A stretch of DNA of 48,852 bases from an uncultured Alphaproteobacteria bacterium (GTDB lineage Bacteria; Pseudomonadota; Alphaproteobacteria; Bin95): contig CALLKY010000073.1 of NCBI GenBank assembly GCA_938083135.1, positions 1-48,852 of the forward strand, read 5' to 3'. The notes under the pieces are model-generated. The model ran no database searches. It was not told the DNA's origin and saw only the letters and a program-made list of their open reading frames with translations. The translations under genes and the position numbers were made by a program. How positions within the stretch are numbered: the first letter of the stretch is position 1; every line of letters begins with the position of its first letter. Below, piece after piece: positions 1-9,099 of this stretch.

Positions 1-2
1 TT

Positions 3-125
3 CTCAGAAAAGCCTCCGCCCGCACTGTCCATCGCCTCTGGAACGCCATTCGAGACGCTATCGACGCTATAACGACAAAGGATGCCCGAAGCTTCTTCAC
101 TGCATGCGGCTATGAACCGGAATGA
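3..125 (+). pseudogene. IS630-family transposase, C-terminal fragment
   Basis: The frame starting at base 3 is open from the window edge and encodes 40 residues up to a TGA. It contains TVHRLWNAIRDAID and ends in FFTACGYEPE. This matches the way IS630/Tc1-type DDE transposases end: a final helix with a Trp, then an F-x-x-x-G-Y tail. Only the end is visible, so the catalytic DDE residues cannot be checked, and it cannot be said whether the element is intact upstream. It points toward ftsY, which is read from the other strand. The call rests on resemblance of a short tail. Confidence 0.55.
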
Positions 126-137
126 TCCAAATCCGCT

Positions 138-267
138 CTAGCTTCCCCCCTCACCCTGATCCCTCTCCCTCGCTGGGGGCGAGGAGACCCTCACAGAGGC
201 CGCGTTGTTTCTGGTTGAACCCTCGCCCCCCAGCGGGGGGAGAGGGCAGGGTGAGGGGGGAAGCTAG
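138..267. repeat. long imperfect inverted repeat (47-bp arms)
   Basis: Arms at 138-184 and 221-267 are near-perfect reverse complements, differing by a few single-base changes and small indels, around a 36-base spacer. The arms are C-rich on the left (cccctcaccctgatccctct) and G-rich on the right, and both outer ends read ctagctt / aagctag. Repeats of the type CCCTCACCC-CCCTCTCCC are widespread between genes in proteobacteria. It lies between the transposase end (+) and the ftsY stop (-), so the transcript of either strand would fold into a strong hairpin that could stop transcription or protect 3' ends. A MITE-like origin is possible. Confidence 0.85.
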
Positions 268-301
268 CGGCTCGATATCCCAAGCCGCCGAACTGCAATC
301 C

Positions 302-1213
302 CTAAAGCCCCATCAGCCCCCGGGCGAAGTCTTTCGGGTCGAAAGACCGCATGTCGTCTGCCTGCTCGCCAACGCCAACCAGGCGAAGCGGTACGTCGTA
401 ATCCCGTGCCAATGCGACGATGACACCGCCTTTGGCAGTGCCGTCTAGCTTGGTCAACGCAAGGCCAGTGACGTTCGCCATTTCCTTGAATGTCTTGACT
501 TGAGCGTGGGCATTCTGGCCTGTCGTTGCATCCAGGATCAGTAGAGTTTCGTGGGGTGCTGTGGGGTCCAATTTCTGAATAACCCGCACGATTTTACGCA
601 ATTCATCCATGAGGTTGGATTTATTGTGAAGGCGCCCAGCCGTATCGATCAGCAGCACGTCAATGTTCTCTGCCTGCGCCCGCTGCACGGCTTCAAATGC
701 AAGGCCAGCCGCATCACCGCCGCTTTCGGAAGCAACCACCGGCACATTTGCGCGCTTGCCCCATTCCTGCAGCTGCTCAATTGCGGCTGCGCGGAATGTA
801 TCGCCCGCTGCGATCATCACACTCTTGCCATCAGCTTTAAGGCTATGGGCCAGTTTGCCGATGGTCGTGGTCTTGCCCGCACCGTTCACGCCTATGGTGA
901 GGATGATGAAAGGACGCTTGGTCGTGTCGATTTCAAGTGGGACAGCGACCGGTGCTAGCATCCCGGCGATATCCTCCGCCAGCGCTTCACGCACCTCTTC
1001 AGCTGTGACGTTTTTACCAAATTTGGACTTGCCCAAATTACCGGCAAGCTCTGCCGCCGCACCCGGGCCAAGATCCGCCATGATCAGCAGGTCTTCAAGT
1101 TCCTCAAGTGCCGCTTCATCCAGCCGCCTGTCTGTGAAAACGCTGGCAACGCCAGTCGTTAGCTTGTCGGACGTGCGCGAGAGACCCAGCTTGAGTTTAG
1201 CAAACCAGCTCAT
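302..1213 (-). CDS. ftsY: signal recognition particle receptor FtsY
   Basis: SRP GTPase that docks ribosome-SRP complexes at the inner membrane through a GTP-dependent complex with Ffh. The 303 residues hold the N domain (about 1-85) and the G domain: P-loop GVNGAGKTTT near 108-117, DTFRAAA near 138-144, DTAGR near 190-194 and TKLDGTAKGG near 254-263. The long acidic A domain of the E. coli protein is absent, as in many alphaproteobacteria; an amphipathic N-terminus (SWFAKLKLGL) could serve membrane binding. The ATG overlaps the mtaB stop by 4 bases, so it is probably co-translated in the order dapF-mtaB-ftsY. Downstream is a long inverted repeat. Confidence 0.97.
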   Translation of the reverse strand: MSWFAKLKLGLSRTSDKLTTGVASVFTDRRLDEAALEELEDLLIMADLGPGAAAELAGNLGKSKFGKNVTAEEVREALAEDIAGMLAPVAVPLEIDTTKRPFIILTIGVNGAGKTTTIGKLAHSLKADGKSVMIAAGDTFRAAAIEQLQEWGKRANVPVVASESGGDAAGLAFEAVQRAQAENIDVLLIDTAGRLHNKSNLMDELRKIVRVIQKLDPTAPHETLLILDATTGQNAHAQVKTFKEMANVTGLALTKLDGTAKGGVIVALARDYDVPLRLVGVGEQADDMRSFDPKDFARGLMGL

Positions 1214-2496
1214 GCGGCTGCACTCCTGGCGACAGCGCCCTGAAGGCGGCCATCTTTGACGTTGGTCACCCGCACAAGCGGCATCGCGCCAATGGACTGC
1301 GGTTCAGCCACATCAATTTCCGCGAACTGCGCCGTGCGACCGCGTGTTTCAGTTTCCATGATGGGCTGCAGCACTTGCCCGACCTGCCCTGCCAGAAAGG
1401 CAGACGCATGCTCGCCCCCAAGCGCACGCAGCGCCGCCGCACGGGCCTTGATCACAGGCTTCGCCACTTGCGGCATCCGGGCCGCTGGCGTGCCAGGGCG
1501 GGGCGAATACGGGAATATATGCAACCAGGTAAGGCCGAGCGCACGCACATGCTCCATTGTGTCCTGGAACATGGCGTCCGTTTCTGTCGGGAACCCAGCG
1601 ATTAGGTCCGCGCCAAATACAACATTCGGATTGATCGCCCGCACCCGCTCCACAAGGCTCAATGCATCAGCCGTCAGATGGCGGCGCTTCATGCGCTTTA
1701 GGATCATATCCGACCCGGCCTGGAGGGATAGATGCAGGTGTGGCGCGATCCGTGGGTCATCCGCAATCAACGCCAGTAGGTCTTCATCTACCTCCGCCGG
1801 GTCAATTGATGATAAGCGCAGGCGCTGCAGGCCCGGCACGGCGGCCAGCACTCTACGGGTCATCTGGCCAAGCGTAGGCGTTCCCGGCAGATCACTGCCG
1901 TAGGATGTGATATCGACCCCTGTGAACGCGACTTCTGCAACGCCTGCATCCACCAGCGCCTGCACCTGCCGAGCAATGACTCCGATGGGCGCGCTCCGGC
2001 TGTTTCCACGGCCATAAGGGATGATGCAGAAGGTGCAACGATGGTCGCAGCCCTGCTGAATTTCAACGAACGCCCGCGCCTTGCCGCCGAAGCCAGAAAT
2101 TAGATGTTCCGCCGTCTCCCGCGCGCGCATGACATCACCAACAACGATGCGGTCCGCGTCCAATCCAACAGGAGTCCAGCGATCGGCCTCCAGCTTTTCC
2201 AGATTGCCAACGACTTGATCGACTTCAGGCATCCCTGCCCAAGGTGCGGGGTCAATTTGCGCGGCACAGCCCGTTACAACAACGCGCGCATCGGGCCGTT
2301 GGCGCTTCGCCCGGCGGATCGCCTGGCGGGCTTGCCGCTCGGCCTCTGCCGTTACAGCACAGGTATTCACGATGATAACGTTTTCGAGCCCGCCAGATGC
2401 GGCATGCTCACGGATCGCCTCGGATTCATAGGCGTTCAGGCGGCAGCCAAAGGTTAGAACCTCCGTTGCGGGCGTTTCTGCCGATGTATCGGTCAT
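1210..2496 (-). CDS. mtaB: tRNA t6A methylthiotransferase MtaB
   Basis: Radical-SAM methylthiotransferase that converts N6-threonylcarbamoyladenosine-37 of ANN-decoding tRNAs to the 2-methylthio form. The N-terminal MTTase domain carries Cys18, Cys46 and Cys77, the expected ligands of the auxiliary 4Fe-4S cluster. The radical-SAM domain has C150-x3-C154-x2-C157 in QGCDHRCTFC. The C-terminal part fits a TRAM-like region (GQVGQVLQPIMETE onward). At 428 residues it has the usual family length. MiaB is the main alternative, but the pairing with dapF and ftsY favours MtaB. It overlaps dapF and ftsY by 4 bases on each side. Confidence 0.93.
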   Translation of the reverse strand: MTDTSAETPATEVLTFGCRLNAYESEAIREHAASGGLENVIIVNTCAVTAEAERQARQAIRRAKRQRPDARVVVTGCAAQIDPAPWAGMPEVDQVVGNLEKLEADRWTPVGLDADRIVVGDVMRARETAEHLISGFGGKARAFVEIQQGCDHRCTFCIIPYGRGNSRSAPIGVIARQVQALVDAGVAEVAFTGVDITSYGSDLPGTPTLGQMTRRVLAAVPGLQRLRLSSIDPAEVDEDLLALIADDPRIAPHLHLSLQAGSDMILKRMKRRHLTADALSLVERVRAINPNVVFGADLIAGFPTETDAMFQDTMEHVRALGLTWLHIFPYSPRPGTPAARMPQVAKPVIKARAAALRALGGEHASAFLAGQVGQVLQPIMETETRGRTAQFAEIDVAEPQSIGAMPLVRVTNVKDGRLQGAVARSAAA

Positions 2497-3350
2497 CGCC
2501 GCATCAATTCAGCAGCATCGAACGCGCCAACATAAGAACTGGTCGCAGGACCGGTCATGATGATGTGACCGTCAGGGTGCCACGTCATTTCCAGCGGTCC
2601 ACCGAGCAGTTCAATCGTGACGTCACGGTCCGTCAGCTCGCGCCGGATACAAGCGACAGCCGCTGCGCAAGCCCCAGTACCGCAAGCCCGCGTTTCGCCA
2701 GCGCCGCGTTCCCATACGCGCAGTCGCGCATGGCTGCTGCTCATCACCTGTGCCACACCAATATTGGCGCGCTCAGGGAAGAATGCGTGGGTCTCAAGTG
2801 CGGGTCCGAGTGTCGCCAGATCAACCGCGTCCAAATCATCCACAAAGAATGTCGCGTGTGGATTGCCGACATTGCCGCCGACAGGATCGCTGAGCGGCCC
2901 AAGTTCCAGTGGCATGTGCAACGTATCGCAGGCTTCAGCGACAGGAATATCTTGCCATTCAGTTTTCACCTTGCCCATATCAACAGCGACGAGACCATCC
3001 GGTGCGGCATGGGCATCCAGCAGGCCAACGATGGTTTCAATGATTGCACGGTCATTGCCAGTTTCTGCCATAACGCGCTTAGCGATACAGCGCGTGCCGT
3101 TACCGCATGCTTCCACCTCACCGCCATCGGCGTTGTAGATGGACATGAACGCGTCGGCGCGCGGGTCTTCTGGTGGGCGGATGACGAGCATTTGATCAAA
3201 GCCGATGCCGCGCTTCCGGTCCGCAATCGCTGCCGCCAACGCTTCATCGGGACGGAAGGCGCGCGTCCGCGCATCAATAACGACAAAGTCATTGCCTAGG
3301 CCGTGCATTTTCACAAACGGCGTCATCATGGGGTCACGCGTATCCTGCAT
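2493..3350 (-). CDS. dapF: diaminopimelate epimerase
   Basis: Converts LL- to meso-diaminopimelate for lysine and peptidoglycan synthesis in the cytoplasm. The two catalytic cysteines are visible: Cys82 in EACGNGTRC and Cys223 in ACGTGACA, each in one half of the pseudo-symmetric fold. The substrate-loop motif HGLGNDF is near residues 16-22. The start is uncertain: ATGs at 3329 and 3326 give MMTPFVKMHGLGNDF and MTPFVKMHGLGNDF, the latter closer to most family members. No clear ribosome site separates the choices. It is first in the dapF-mtaB-ftsY chain, 64 bases after abrB. Confidence 0.96.
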   Translation of the reverse strand: MQDTRDPMMTPFVKMHGLGNDFVVIDARTRAFRPDEALAAAIADRKRGIGFDQMLVIRPPEDPRADAFMSIYNADGGEVEACGNGTRCIAKRVMAETGNDRAIIETIVGLLDAHAAPDGLVAVDMGKVKTEWQDIPVAEACDTLHMPLELGPLSDPVGGNVGNPHATFFVDDLDAVDLATLGPALETHAFFPERANIGVAQVMSSSHARLRVWERGAGETRACGTGACAAAVACIRRELTDRDVTIELLGGPLEMTWHPDGHIIMTGPATSSYVGAFDAAELMRR

Positions 3351-3414
3351 GGCGCGGGATATAGGGTGATCGGGGGCCGTTGTCCATGCGGCGGGGCGCG
3401 CTTAAGCCATAGAA

Positions 3415-4515
3415 TCAGTCCTCAGGCACACCAGATTTACGCTTGAGATACCGGCCAACCACGCCCGCCATCATCACCACCATGAAGATACGGCCCATGT
3501 GATGCACGGCAACGAACGGCGCTTCGATCCCCAATGTGAGGGCAATCAGGCTCATCTCCGCGAAACCGCCGGGCGAATATGAGAGGTGAACGGCGCGGAA
3601 ATCCAGGTCTAACGCCACAGCAACGACATAGGCTGCGCCCGCCGCCAGCACCAAAAGGCCGACCGTCGCAATTGCACCCAGGACCATCGGTTTCAGCAGC
3701 TCGCGTGGTTTCACACCTGCAAACCTAGCCCCTGCCCCGCTGCCGATTACAGCTTGCGCAAAAGCGACCAGTTCAATCGGTGGCTTTGCGTCTGTCATGC
3801 CACCGGCATGGATGAGCGCACTGGCCGTCATAGAGCCGAACATCTGCCAAGCTGGAAGGCGCAGTAGTTTGGCGATAAATGCGCCAATGAACCCAGTGAC
3901 GATCAGCAGTGCCAGATCGCCCATATCGGCACCCAGGATAGAGCGACCAGCGCCTAAATCTGGCGGCGGGATATAGCCTTCAATCAGTGCATATGCTGGC
4001 GGGATGAGCGCCATTACCATGACGATGCGGGTCGCATGGCACAGCACAATCGTCCGCTCATCACCGCCCAGCGCTGGCCCCAGGATCATCATCTCGCCAA
4101 GGCCGCCCGGTGACGCACAGAAGAGCGCCGTGTGTTTATCGAAGCGGCCTACCTGCCGATAGAACCAAGCCGCCAGCATTGTCCCAACCGTGACCACCAG
4201 GATCATGCCAAGAAAGCTGCCACCCCAGTGTAGGAGGTGGTCAAAGGTTTCAGCGGTAAAGGCGCTGCCCAGCATGATGCCAAGCACGATGATCCATAAT
4301 CGCCGGAATAGCTGCGGGACCTGCAGCGGTAGGCCCGCCATTGAGCAGATCATGGTCGCTGCAAGGGCACCAAGCATCCATGGCAAAGGGGTTCCAAGGC
4401 GCGTGAACAGCCAACCGCCTGCAAGACCTATGGCGATTGTAAGGGCCAGGCGGACCCAGCGGTTCTCAAGGCTACGAGTCATGAGGCTGCGGGTCGCCAG
4501 GCCGCCATCCGCCAT
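3415..4515 (-). CDS. AbrB-family integral membrane protein
   Basis: A 366-residue, strongly hydrophobic protein with about ten predicted membrane segments in two similar halves. Each half has a P-W-M-L-G or P-x-W-x-M-F type element (TPLPWMLGALAA near 43-54; LPAWQMFGSM in the second half) and a glycine-rich SPGG stretch (CASPGGLGEMM; SYSPGGFAEMS). This is the duplicated AbrB / putative ammonia monooxygenase regulator family (PF05145). Despite the name these are membrane proteins, and the function is not established; transport is an inference. It shares one base with the nadK stop (TAATG), so it is translated with nadK. Confidence 0.85.
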   Translation of the reverse strand: MADGGLATRSLMTRSLENRWVRLALTIAIGLAGGWLFTRLGTPLPWMLGALAATMICSMAGLPLQVPQLFRRLWIIVLGIMLGSAFTAETFDHLLHWGGSFLGMILVVTVGTMLAAWFYRQVGRFDKHTALFCASPGGLGEMMILGPALGGDERTIVLCHATRIVMVMALIPPAYALIEGYIPPPDLGAGRSILGADMGDLALLIVTGFIGAFIAKLLRLPAWQMFGSMTASALIHAGGMTDAKPPIELVAFAQAVIGSGAGARFAGVKPRELLKPMVLGAIATVGLLVLAAGAAYVVAVALDLDFRAVHLSYSPGGFAEMSLIALTLGIEAPFVAVHHMGRIFMVVMMAGVVGRYLKRKSGVPED

Positions 4516-5288
4516 TAGCTTTGGAACTGCTCTTTCAGCACCCGTTCTTCCAGATCATGGTCTGGATCAAACATCAGTGTGAAGGTCTGGCTCAAATCTT
4601 CGCGAATTTCGACGCGGGTGACATCGCGCGCTTCTGTGTAGTCCGCGACGGCAAGGACCGGGCGCTTTTCAGCTTCCAATACTTCGAACACCACATGTGA
4701 TCCGTGCGGCAACAAGGCACCACGCCAGCGACGCGGGCGGAAGGCGCTGATTGGTGTCAGGCAAAGGGCGCCAGCGCCCAGCGGTACGACCGGGCCATGA
4801 GCGGAGAGATTATAGGCTGTACTGCCCGCAGGCGTCGCCACCAGGACCCCATCACAGATCAGCTCAGAAAGCCGCTCTACGCCGTCTACAAGGATCCTGA
4901 TTTTCGCACTCTGGCGGGTCTCGCGTAGCAGCGACACTTCGTTGATCGCCAAGGCTTCAACCGTCGTGCCGTCATAGATCGTTGCTGTCATTTTCAGCGG
5001 ATTTAGATCGACCGCTTTTGATGCCGCAATTCGATCAGGCAGATCATCAACGCTAAAGGCATTCATCAAGAAGCCGACGGTGCCGCGATGCATGCCGAAA
5101 ATCGGCTTGCTGTTTACATGGTGCTCATGCAGCGTTTCCAGCATGAAGCCATCGCCGCCAAGGGCCACGATCACATCAGCCTCGGCTGGCGGCACGCTGT
5201 CATAGCGGCTTTTAATCTCTGACAAGCTGCGTTGCGCGGATGGCGCAGACGAGGCCACAAACGCGAGCTTTTGATCCCCCCCAGGCAT
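4515..5288 (-). CDS. nadK: NAD kinase
   Basis: ATP- or polyphosphate-dependent phosphorylation of NAD to NADP. The diagnostic ALGGDGFML motif is at about residues 42-50, with the catalytic Asp in GGDG. The second conserved block, [20 protein letters not shown], follows in the middle of the protein, then [10 protein letters not shown]. At 257 residues it has the short bacterial form. The ATG at 5288 lies 5 bases after the moaA stop and the gene ends in a TAATG junction with the AbrB-family gene, so the three genes look co-transcribed. Confidence 0.95.
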   Translation of the reverse strand: MPGGDQKLAFVASSAPSAQRSLSEIKSRYDSVPPAEADVIVALGGDGFMLETLHEHHVNSKPIFGMHRGTVGFLMNAFSVDDLPDRIAASKAVDLNPLKMTATIYDGTTVEALAINEVSLLRETRQSAKIRILVDGVERLSELICDGVLVATPAGSTAYNLSAHGPVVPLGAGALCLTPISAFRPRRWRGALLPHGSHVVFEVLEAEKRPVLAVADYTEARDVTRVEIREDLSQTFTLMFDPDHDLEERVLKEQFQS

Positions 5289-5293
5289 GCTCG

Positions 5294-6349
5294 TTATCCG
5301 CCAGTCACGCTCATATGGCGCCCAACTGATTGAGCCCCCTGCCGTCGGTCAATCACGAAATCATGGCCTTTTGGTTTGTGCGCAATCGCATCACGGATCG
5401 CCTGCTCAACGACTGCATTGTCGGGAGAGATACGGAGCGGCTCACGCAGGTCCGCTGCATCTTCCTGGCCAAGGCACATATACAGCGTGCCAGTGCAGGT
5501 CAGGCGCACACGATTGCAAGACTCGCAGAAATTATGGGTCAGTGGCGTGATGAAGCCGATACGCTGGCCAGTTTCTTTCACATCGAAATAGCGCGCCGGG
5601 CCACCGGTCGAATGATTGCTCTCTTCTAGTGTCCAGTTTTTGGCGAGGCGCGAGCGGACGAGGGTGAGCGGGAGGTATTGATCCAATCGCTCTTCACCGC
5701 CGATATCCCCCATCGGCATGACTTCGATCAGCGTGAGGTCAAAGCCCTCTGCCCCGCACCAAGCCAGCATCTGGTCGATTTCTTCATCGTTGACACCCTT
5801 AAGCGCTACAGCGTTGATCTTAACCTTAAGGCCAGCCTTCTTCGCCGCTTCAACGCCAGCAAGCACCTGCTCCAACCGACCCCAGCGGGTGATTTCCTTG
5901 AACTTGACGCTATCTAGCGTGTCGATGGATACATTCACGCGCCGGACGCCAGCAGCATAGAGCTGGTCCGCAAACCGACCCAACTGGCTGCCATTCGTGG
6001 TCAGCGTGAGTTCATCCAGATGGCCGCTATCGATCAGGCCACCCAGATTGTTGATGAGCTGCATGACATTGCGGCGCACCAGCGGCTCACCACCGGTTAG
6101 GCGCAGCTTGCGCACGCCCATCTTCACGAAGGCCCGGCAGAGGCGCTCAAGTTCCTCAAGCGTCAACAGATCTTTCTTTGGCAGAAAGCTCATGTTTTCG
6201 GACATGCAATAAACGCAGCGGAAGTCGCACCGGTCTGTCACGGACACACGCAGATATGTGATCGCGCGGCCGAATGGATCAATCACCGGATCCGTCTGCG
6301 CCAGCATATTCGCCGGGCTGGATTGTGCAGGGCTAGTTTCTATCGTCAT
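5294..6349 (-). CDS. moaA: GTP 3',8-cyclase MoaA
   Basis: Radical-SAM enzyme for the first step of molybdenum cofactor synthesis: GTP to 3',8-cyclo-dihydro-GTP. The N-terminal SAM cluster motif is C41-x3-C45-x2-C48 ([11 protein letters not shown]). The second 4Fe-4S cluster, which binds GTP, uses C275-x2-C278-x13-C292 (NFCESCNR and YMCLGQ). The protein ends in Gly-Gly, the conserved C-terminal tail needed for activity in MoaA. At 351 residues it is slightly longer than usual, with about 20 extra N-terminal residues. It is divergent from mobA, another Moco gene, across an 83-base gap (6350-6432) that must hold both promoters; no moaB, moaC, moaD, moaE or moeA lies in the window. Confidence 0.97.
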   Translation of the reverse strand: MTIETSPAQSSPANMLAQTDPVIDPFGRAITYLRVSVTDRCDFRCVYCMSENMSFLPKKDLLTLEELERLCRAFVKMGVRKLRLTGGEPLVRRNVMQLINNLGGLIDSGHLDELTLTTNGSQLGRFADQLYAAGVRRVNVSIDTLDSVKFKEITRWGRLEQVLAGVEAAKKAGLKVKINAVALKGVNDEEIDQMLAWCGAEGFDLTLIEVMPMGDIGGEERLDQYLPLTLVRSRLAKNWTLEESNHSTGGPARYFDVKETGQRIGFITPLTHNFCESCNRVRLTCTGTLYMCLGQEDAADLREPLRISPDNAVVEQAIRDAIAHKPKGHDFVIDRRQGAQSVGRHMSVTGG

Positions 6350-6432
6350 GGCGTTTACATCTGCCTTTCAGAACACGTCTATAAGATATCAGGCAGCGAG
6401 CCTTCAGAAGCAAGGGCGCATAGGATGAAACA

Positions 6433-7065
6433 ATGAGCGATAATGGGCAAATACAATGCGCTGGACTCGTTCTTGCGGGCGGTGGAGCCGTCCGGTTGGG
6501 CGGTGTGGATAAGGCGCAAATCCAGATCGGCGACCAAACGCTGCTTCTGCGCGCCACCGGCATTTTGGGCCAGTTCGCAGACGCCATAGCGATTTCCGGC
6601 GGGCCTGATCCAACAGGCCCTGAAATGCATGGCTATCCAGTTTTGAAGGACGTTTCCCCAGGCGGAGGGCCGCTTGCCGGGATCGCTGCTGGCTTGAGTT
6701 GGGCCGCCGGGGAAGCGTTTGAGTGGCTTGCGGTCATGCCAGTTGACACACCGTTCCTGGATGAAGCGCCGTATCTGCGACTCATCGAAAAGGCACCGGG
6801 AAGCCCGCTCCTGATCGCCGAGACTGCGCGCCCACAGTGGCTGGCATCATTCTGGGCAACACGCTTGGCAGCTGACGCCCGACAGGCTGCGGCTGGCGAA
6901 GATAAGTCCATTGCGCATTTCGCAAAGATGATTGGTGGCACAAAAATCGCCATGCCAGAGCTTGCGCCGATGTTCGACAACATTAATACACCAGAGGACC
7001 TCGCAAAGGCGCGCGCCCGCGCGGTCCGCAATTCCAACCAGGAGCCACGAAGCGACAATGTCTGA
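6433..7065 (+). CDS. mobA: molybdenum cofactor guanylyltransferase MobA
   Basis: Attaches GMP to molybdopterin to make the bis-MGD cofactor. The nucleotidyltransferase signature LAGGGAVRLGGVDKA lies near residues 14-28, with the Lys that contacts phosphate. MPVDTPFL near residue 100 carries the metal-binding Asp of the family. It has 210 residues, the normal length. Its start is opposite moaA; the end overlaps chpT by 8 bases. MoaA and MobA together suggest that molybdoenzymes of the bis-MGD type are made by this cell. Confidence 0.93.
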   Translation: MSDNGQIQCAGLVLAGGGAVRLGGVDKAQIQIGDQTLLLRATGILGQFADAIAISGGPDPTGPEMHGYPVLKDVSPGGGPLAGIAAGLSWAAGEAFEWLAVMPVDTPFLDEAPYLRLIEKAPGSPLLIAETARPQWLASFWATRLAADARQAAAGEDKSIAHFAKMIGGTKIAMPELAPMFDNINTPEDLAKARARAVRNSNQEPRSDNV

Positions 7066-7690
7066 ATACAGCGAAACAGCGTTGAGCGAAGCCATTACCG
7101 CCCGCCTCTGCCATGACCTAATTGGCCCGATGGGCGCAGTCCATAATGGCGTGGAATTGGCGGAAGAAAGCGAAACCGCAACCGAGTCCGAGGACATCAT
7201 GTCCATGGTCAAAGAAAGCGCCAAGCAGGCCTGGGGACGGCTCGCATTTTTCCGCGCAGCGTTCGGTTCCGGCGGCGGGCAAGACAATTGGTCCGGCAAA
7301 GATATGGAAGCGCTGCTGGAAGGCGCACTCGCGACGAAGCGCCTGAGTTTCGCGCGGTCCGGCAGTTTGGCACAGGCAGACTATGCGCTCAGCCTGGACA
7401 ATGCCCGCCTGCTATTTGGGATCGCTATGGCAGCGGCCGAATGCCTGCCGCGCGGTGGTGTTGTCACAATATTGGCTGGCGGCGCACCAGATGCACCAAC
7501 CCTGGCCGCAATGGGCGAAGGCGACCGTGCGGAATTGAAGGATGAGGTCAACCAAGCGCTTTCCGGCGCTGCACCTGACGCCCGCACGGCGCATCTGTCC
7601 CTTCTGGCTGTCCGGGCGAAAGCCATGGGCCGCGCAGTCAAAGCAGAAGCTGAGGGCCGCAAGACCACATGGCAGATCGTGGCGGGGTAA
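7058..7690 (+). CDS. chpT: histidine phosphotransferase ChpT
   Basis: ChpT passes phosphate from the CckA hybrid kinase to CtrA and CpdR in alphaproteobacteria. The 210-residue product has the phosphoacceptor helix RLCHDLIGPMGAVHNGVEL, with His19 as the likely phosphorylated residue, followed by a degenerate ATPase-like domain as expected for DUF2328/HPTransfase. I chose the ATG at 7058 because family members start just before this helix; a longer frame from 6932 only reads through mobA. It starts inside the last codons of mobA (8-base overlap), which ties its translation to mobA. It is convergent with the MR/MLE gene, 24 bases away. Confidence 0.9.
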   Translation: MSEYSETALSEAITARLCHDLIGPMGAVHNGVELAEESETATESEDIMSMVKESAKQAWGRLAFFRAAFGSGGGQDNWSGKDMEALLEGALATKRLSFARSGSLAQADYALSLDNARLLFGIAMAAAECLPRGGVVTILAGGAPDAPTLAAMGEGDRAELKDEVNQALSGAAPDARTAHLSLLAVRAKAMGRAVKAEAEGRKTTWQIVAG

Positions 7691-7714
7691 AGCCAGCTTC
7701 CAACCCGTCCAAGA

Positions 7715-8917
7715 CTAGACCTTCGAAATCCGTGTATGCGCATCGGCACGCTTTTTCACGTCCGGCAGCAACTTCAGCCCTAGCCCGGCACCTTCGGGTG
7801 CCCGGATGCGGCCGTTTTCGAGCGGCGGCAGCGCGGTGACGATTTCGTCATACCAACCGTAATAGAACGCCCTTACGACTTCCTGCACCAACGTATTCGT
7901 GGCGTTCTGCGCGAGATGTACAGAGGCTGTTAGCAGGACTGGCCCCGTGCAGTCATGGGGTGCCACGGGCAGGCTATAAGCCTCTGCCATCGTGCAAATC
8001 TTCTTGGCCTCCGTGATGCCGCCGCACCAGGACAAGTCGAACATACAAATGCCAACGGCTTCCCGCTCGAACAGGTCACGGAACGGGCCGCGATAGCCCA
8101 AGGTCTCACTTGCTGTAACAGGAATACGTGTGGAGCGGGCGAAATCAGCGACGGCCTTTAGATTGTCCATTTTAATCGGGTCTTCAAACCAGAATGGCTC
8201 ATAGTCTTCCAACGCGCGGGCGATGCGCTTGGCTGCTGTCAGGCCCCACATCGAGTGCAGCTCGACCATAATATCCATCTTATCGCCGACGGCTTTACGG
8301 ATTTTCTCAAAGGGCTGCAGCGCCGTTTTAAGGTCTCCCGGCGAAATATACTGGCCACCCGTTTTCTCTGCCGCATAGTCAAACGGCCAGATTTTCATGC
8401 CGTCGATGCCCATTTCCAGCAGTGATTCAGCCACCTCATCCGCACGATTTAGAAATCCGTCCAAGTCCTCGTATGGCCCTTCCGCCCCGCCACCCGGCAG
8501 GCCAAAGCTCTTGGTGCTTTGTTGTTTGGCTGATCGCACATATTGGTACCCGGCGCATGTGTTGTAGGCACGGACCGAATCCCATGTGGCACCGCCAAGC
8601 AGGGCGTGGATCGGTTGATTCGTCGCTTGCCCCCAAATATCCCAAAGCGCGATATCAGCCGCAGATGCCGCCCGTGTTTCAGCACCCGATGAGGCAAAGC
8701 CGATATAACCCACCATGGCCTTGGAGTGCTTATCGACGAGCCTAGGGTCCTTCCCCAGAAGATAGGGTGCGACGATCTCATGCAGATGCGCTTCGGCTGC
8801 TTCCGGACCGTAAAAAGCCTCACCAAGGCCAGTCAGGCCTTCGTCCGTGTGGATTTCGACCCACAGGAGGTTTGGGAATTCTTCCAGGCGAATGGATTCA
8901 ACAGCGGTTATTTTCAT
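7715..8917 (-). CDS. mandelate racemase / muconate lactonizing enzyme family protein
   Basis: Enolase-superfamily enzyme of about 400 residues: a capping domain (1-125) and a barrel. Metal-ligand candidates are E219 (VELHSMW), E245 (WFEDPI) and E271 (ASETLG); K175 (GMKIWPFD), H221 and H321 (VAPHDCTG) are candidate acid/base residues. This pattern is nearer to sugar-acid dehydratases than to mandelate racemase itself, but the substrate cannot be read from the sequence. A GTG three codons upstream (8926) is an alternative start; I prefer the ATG at 8917, which gives MKITAVES as in relatives. It stands alone, convergent with chpT. Confidence 0.88.
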   Translation of the reverse strand: MKITAVESIRLEEFPNLLWVEIHTDEGLTGLGEAFYGPEAAEAHLHEIVAPYLLGKDPRLVDKHSKAMVGYIGFASSGAETRAASAADIALWDIWGQATNQPIHALLGGATWDSVRAYNTCAGYQYVRSAKQQSTKSFGLPGGGAEGPYEDLDGFLNRADEVAESLLEMGIDGMKIWPFDYAAEKTGGQYISPGDLKTALQPFEKIRKAVGDKMDIMVELHSMWGLTAAKRIARALEDYEPFWFEDPIKMDNLKAVADFARSTRIPVTASETLGYRGPFRDLFEREAVGICMFDLSWCGGITEAKKICTMAEAYSLPVAPHDCTGPVLLTASVHLAQNATNTLVQEVVRAFYYGWYDEIVTALPPLENGRIRAPEGAGLGLKLLPDVKKRADAHTRISKV

Positions 8918-9099
8918 GATCTGCACGTCTCACACCAAAAATAGGTCCAACAGCCTATGCCATGCCCATCCGCTGCGCGACCAATTCTTCTTGGCCCGAC
9001 GTTAAGACACTAGACGCGGTGCCGCACCGACGCGTAAAAGAGGGGGTCTGTTTTTCATGCCGCAAAATGGGGCGGCTGCGCGAGCGTGGCCTAATGCCT

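Noticed and set aside
551-1903. Several open frames of 70-215 codons opposite ftsY and mtaB
   Set aside because: They mirror well-supported genes on the other strand, show no family motif and arise from high-GC codon bias.
6350-6432. Possible molybdenum cofactor riboswitch between moaA and mobA
   Set aside because: The gap is only 83 bases and I see no fold of the size and shape of the Moco RNA motif; a TATAAG at 6380 lacks a well-spaced -35 box.
8918-9099. Extended ACP reading frame from 8962
   Set aside because: The extra 46 residues have no ACP or signal features; a typical ACP start lies at 9100.
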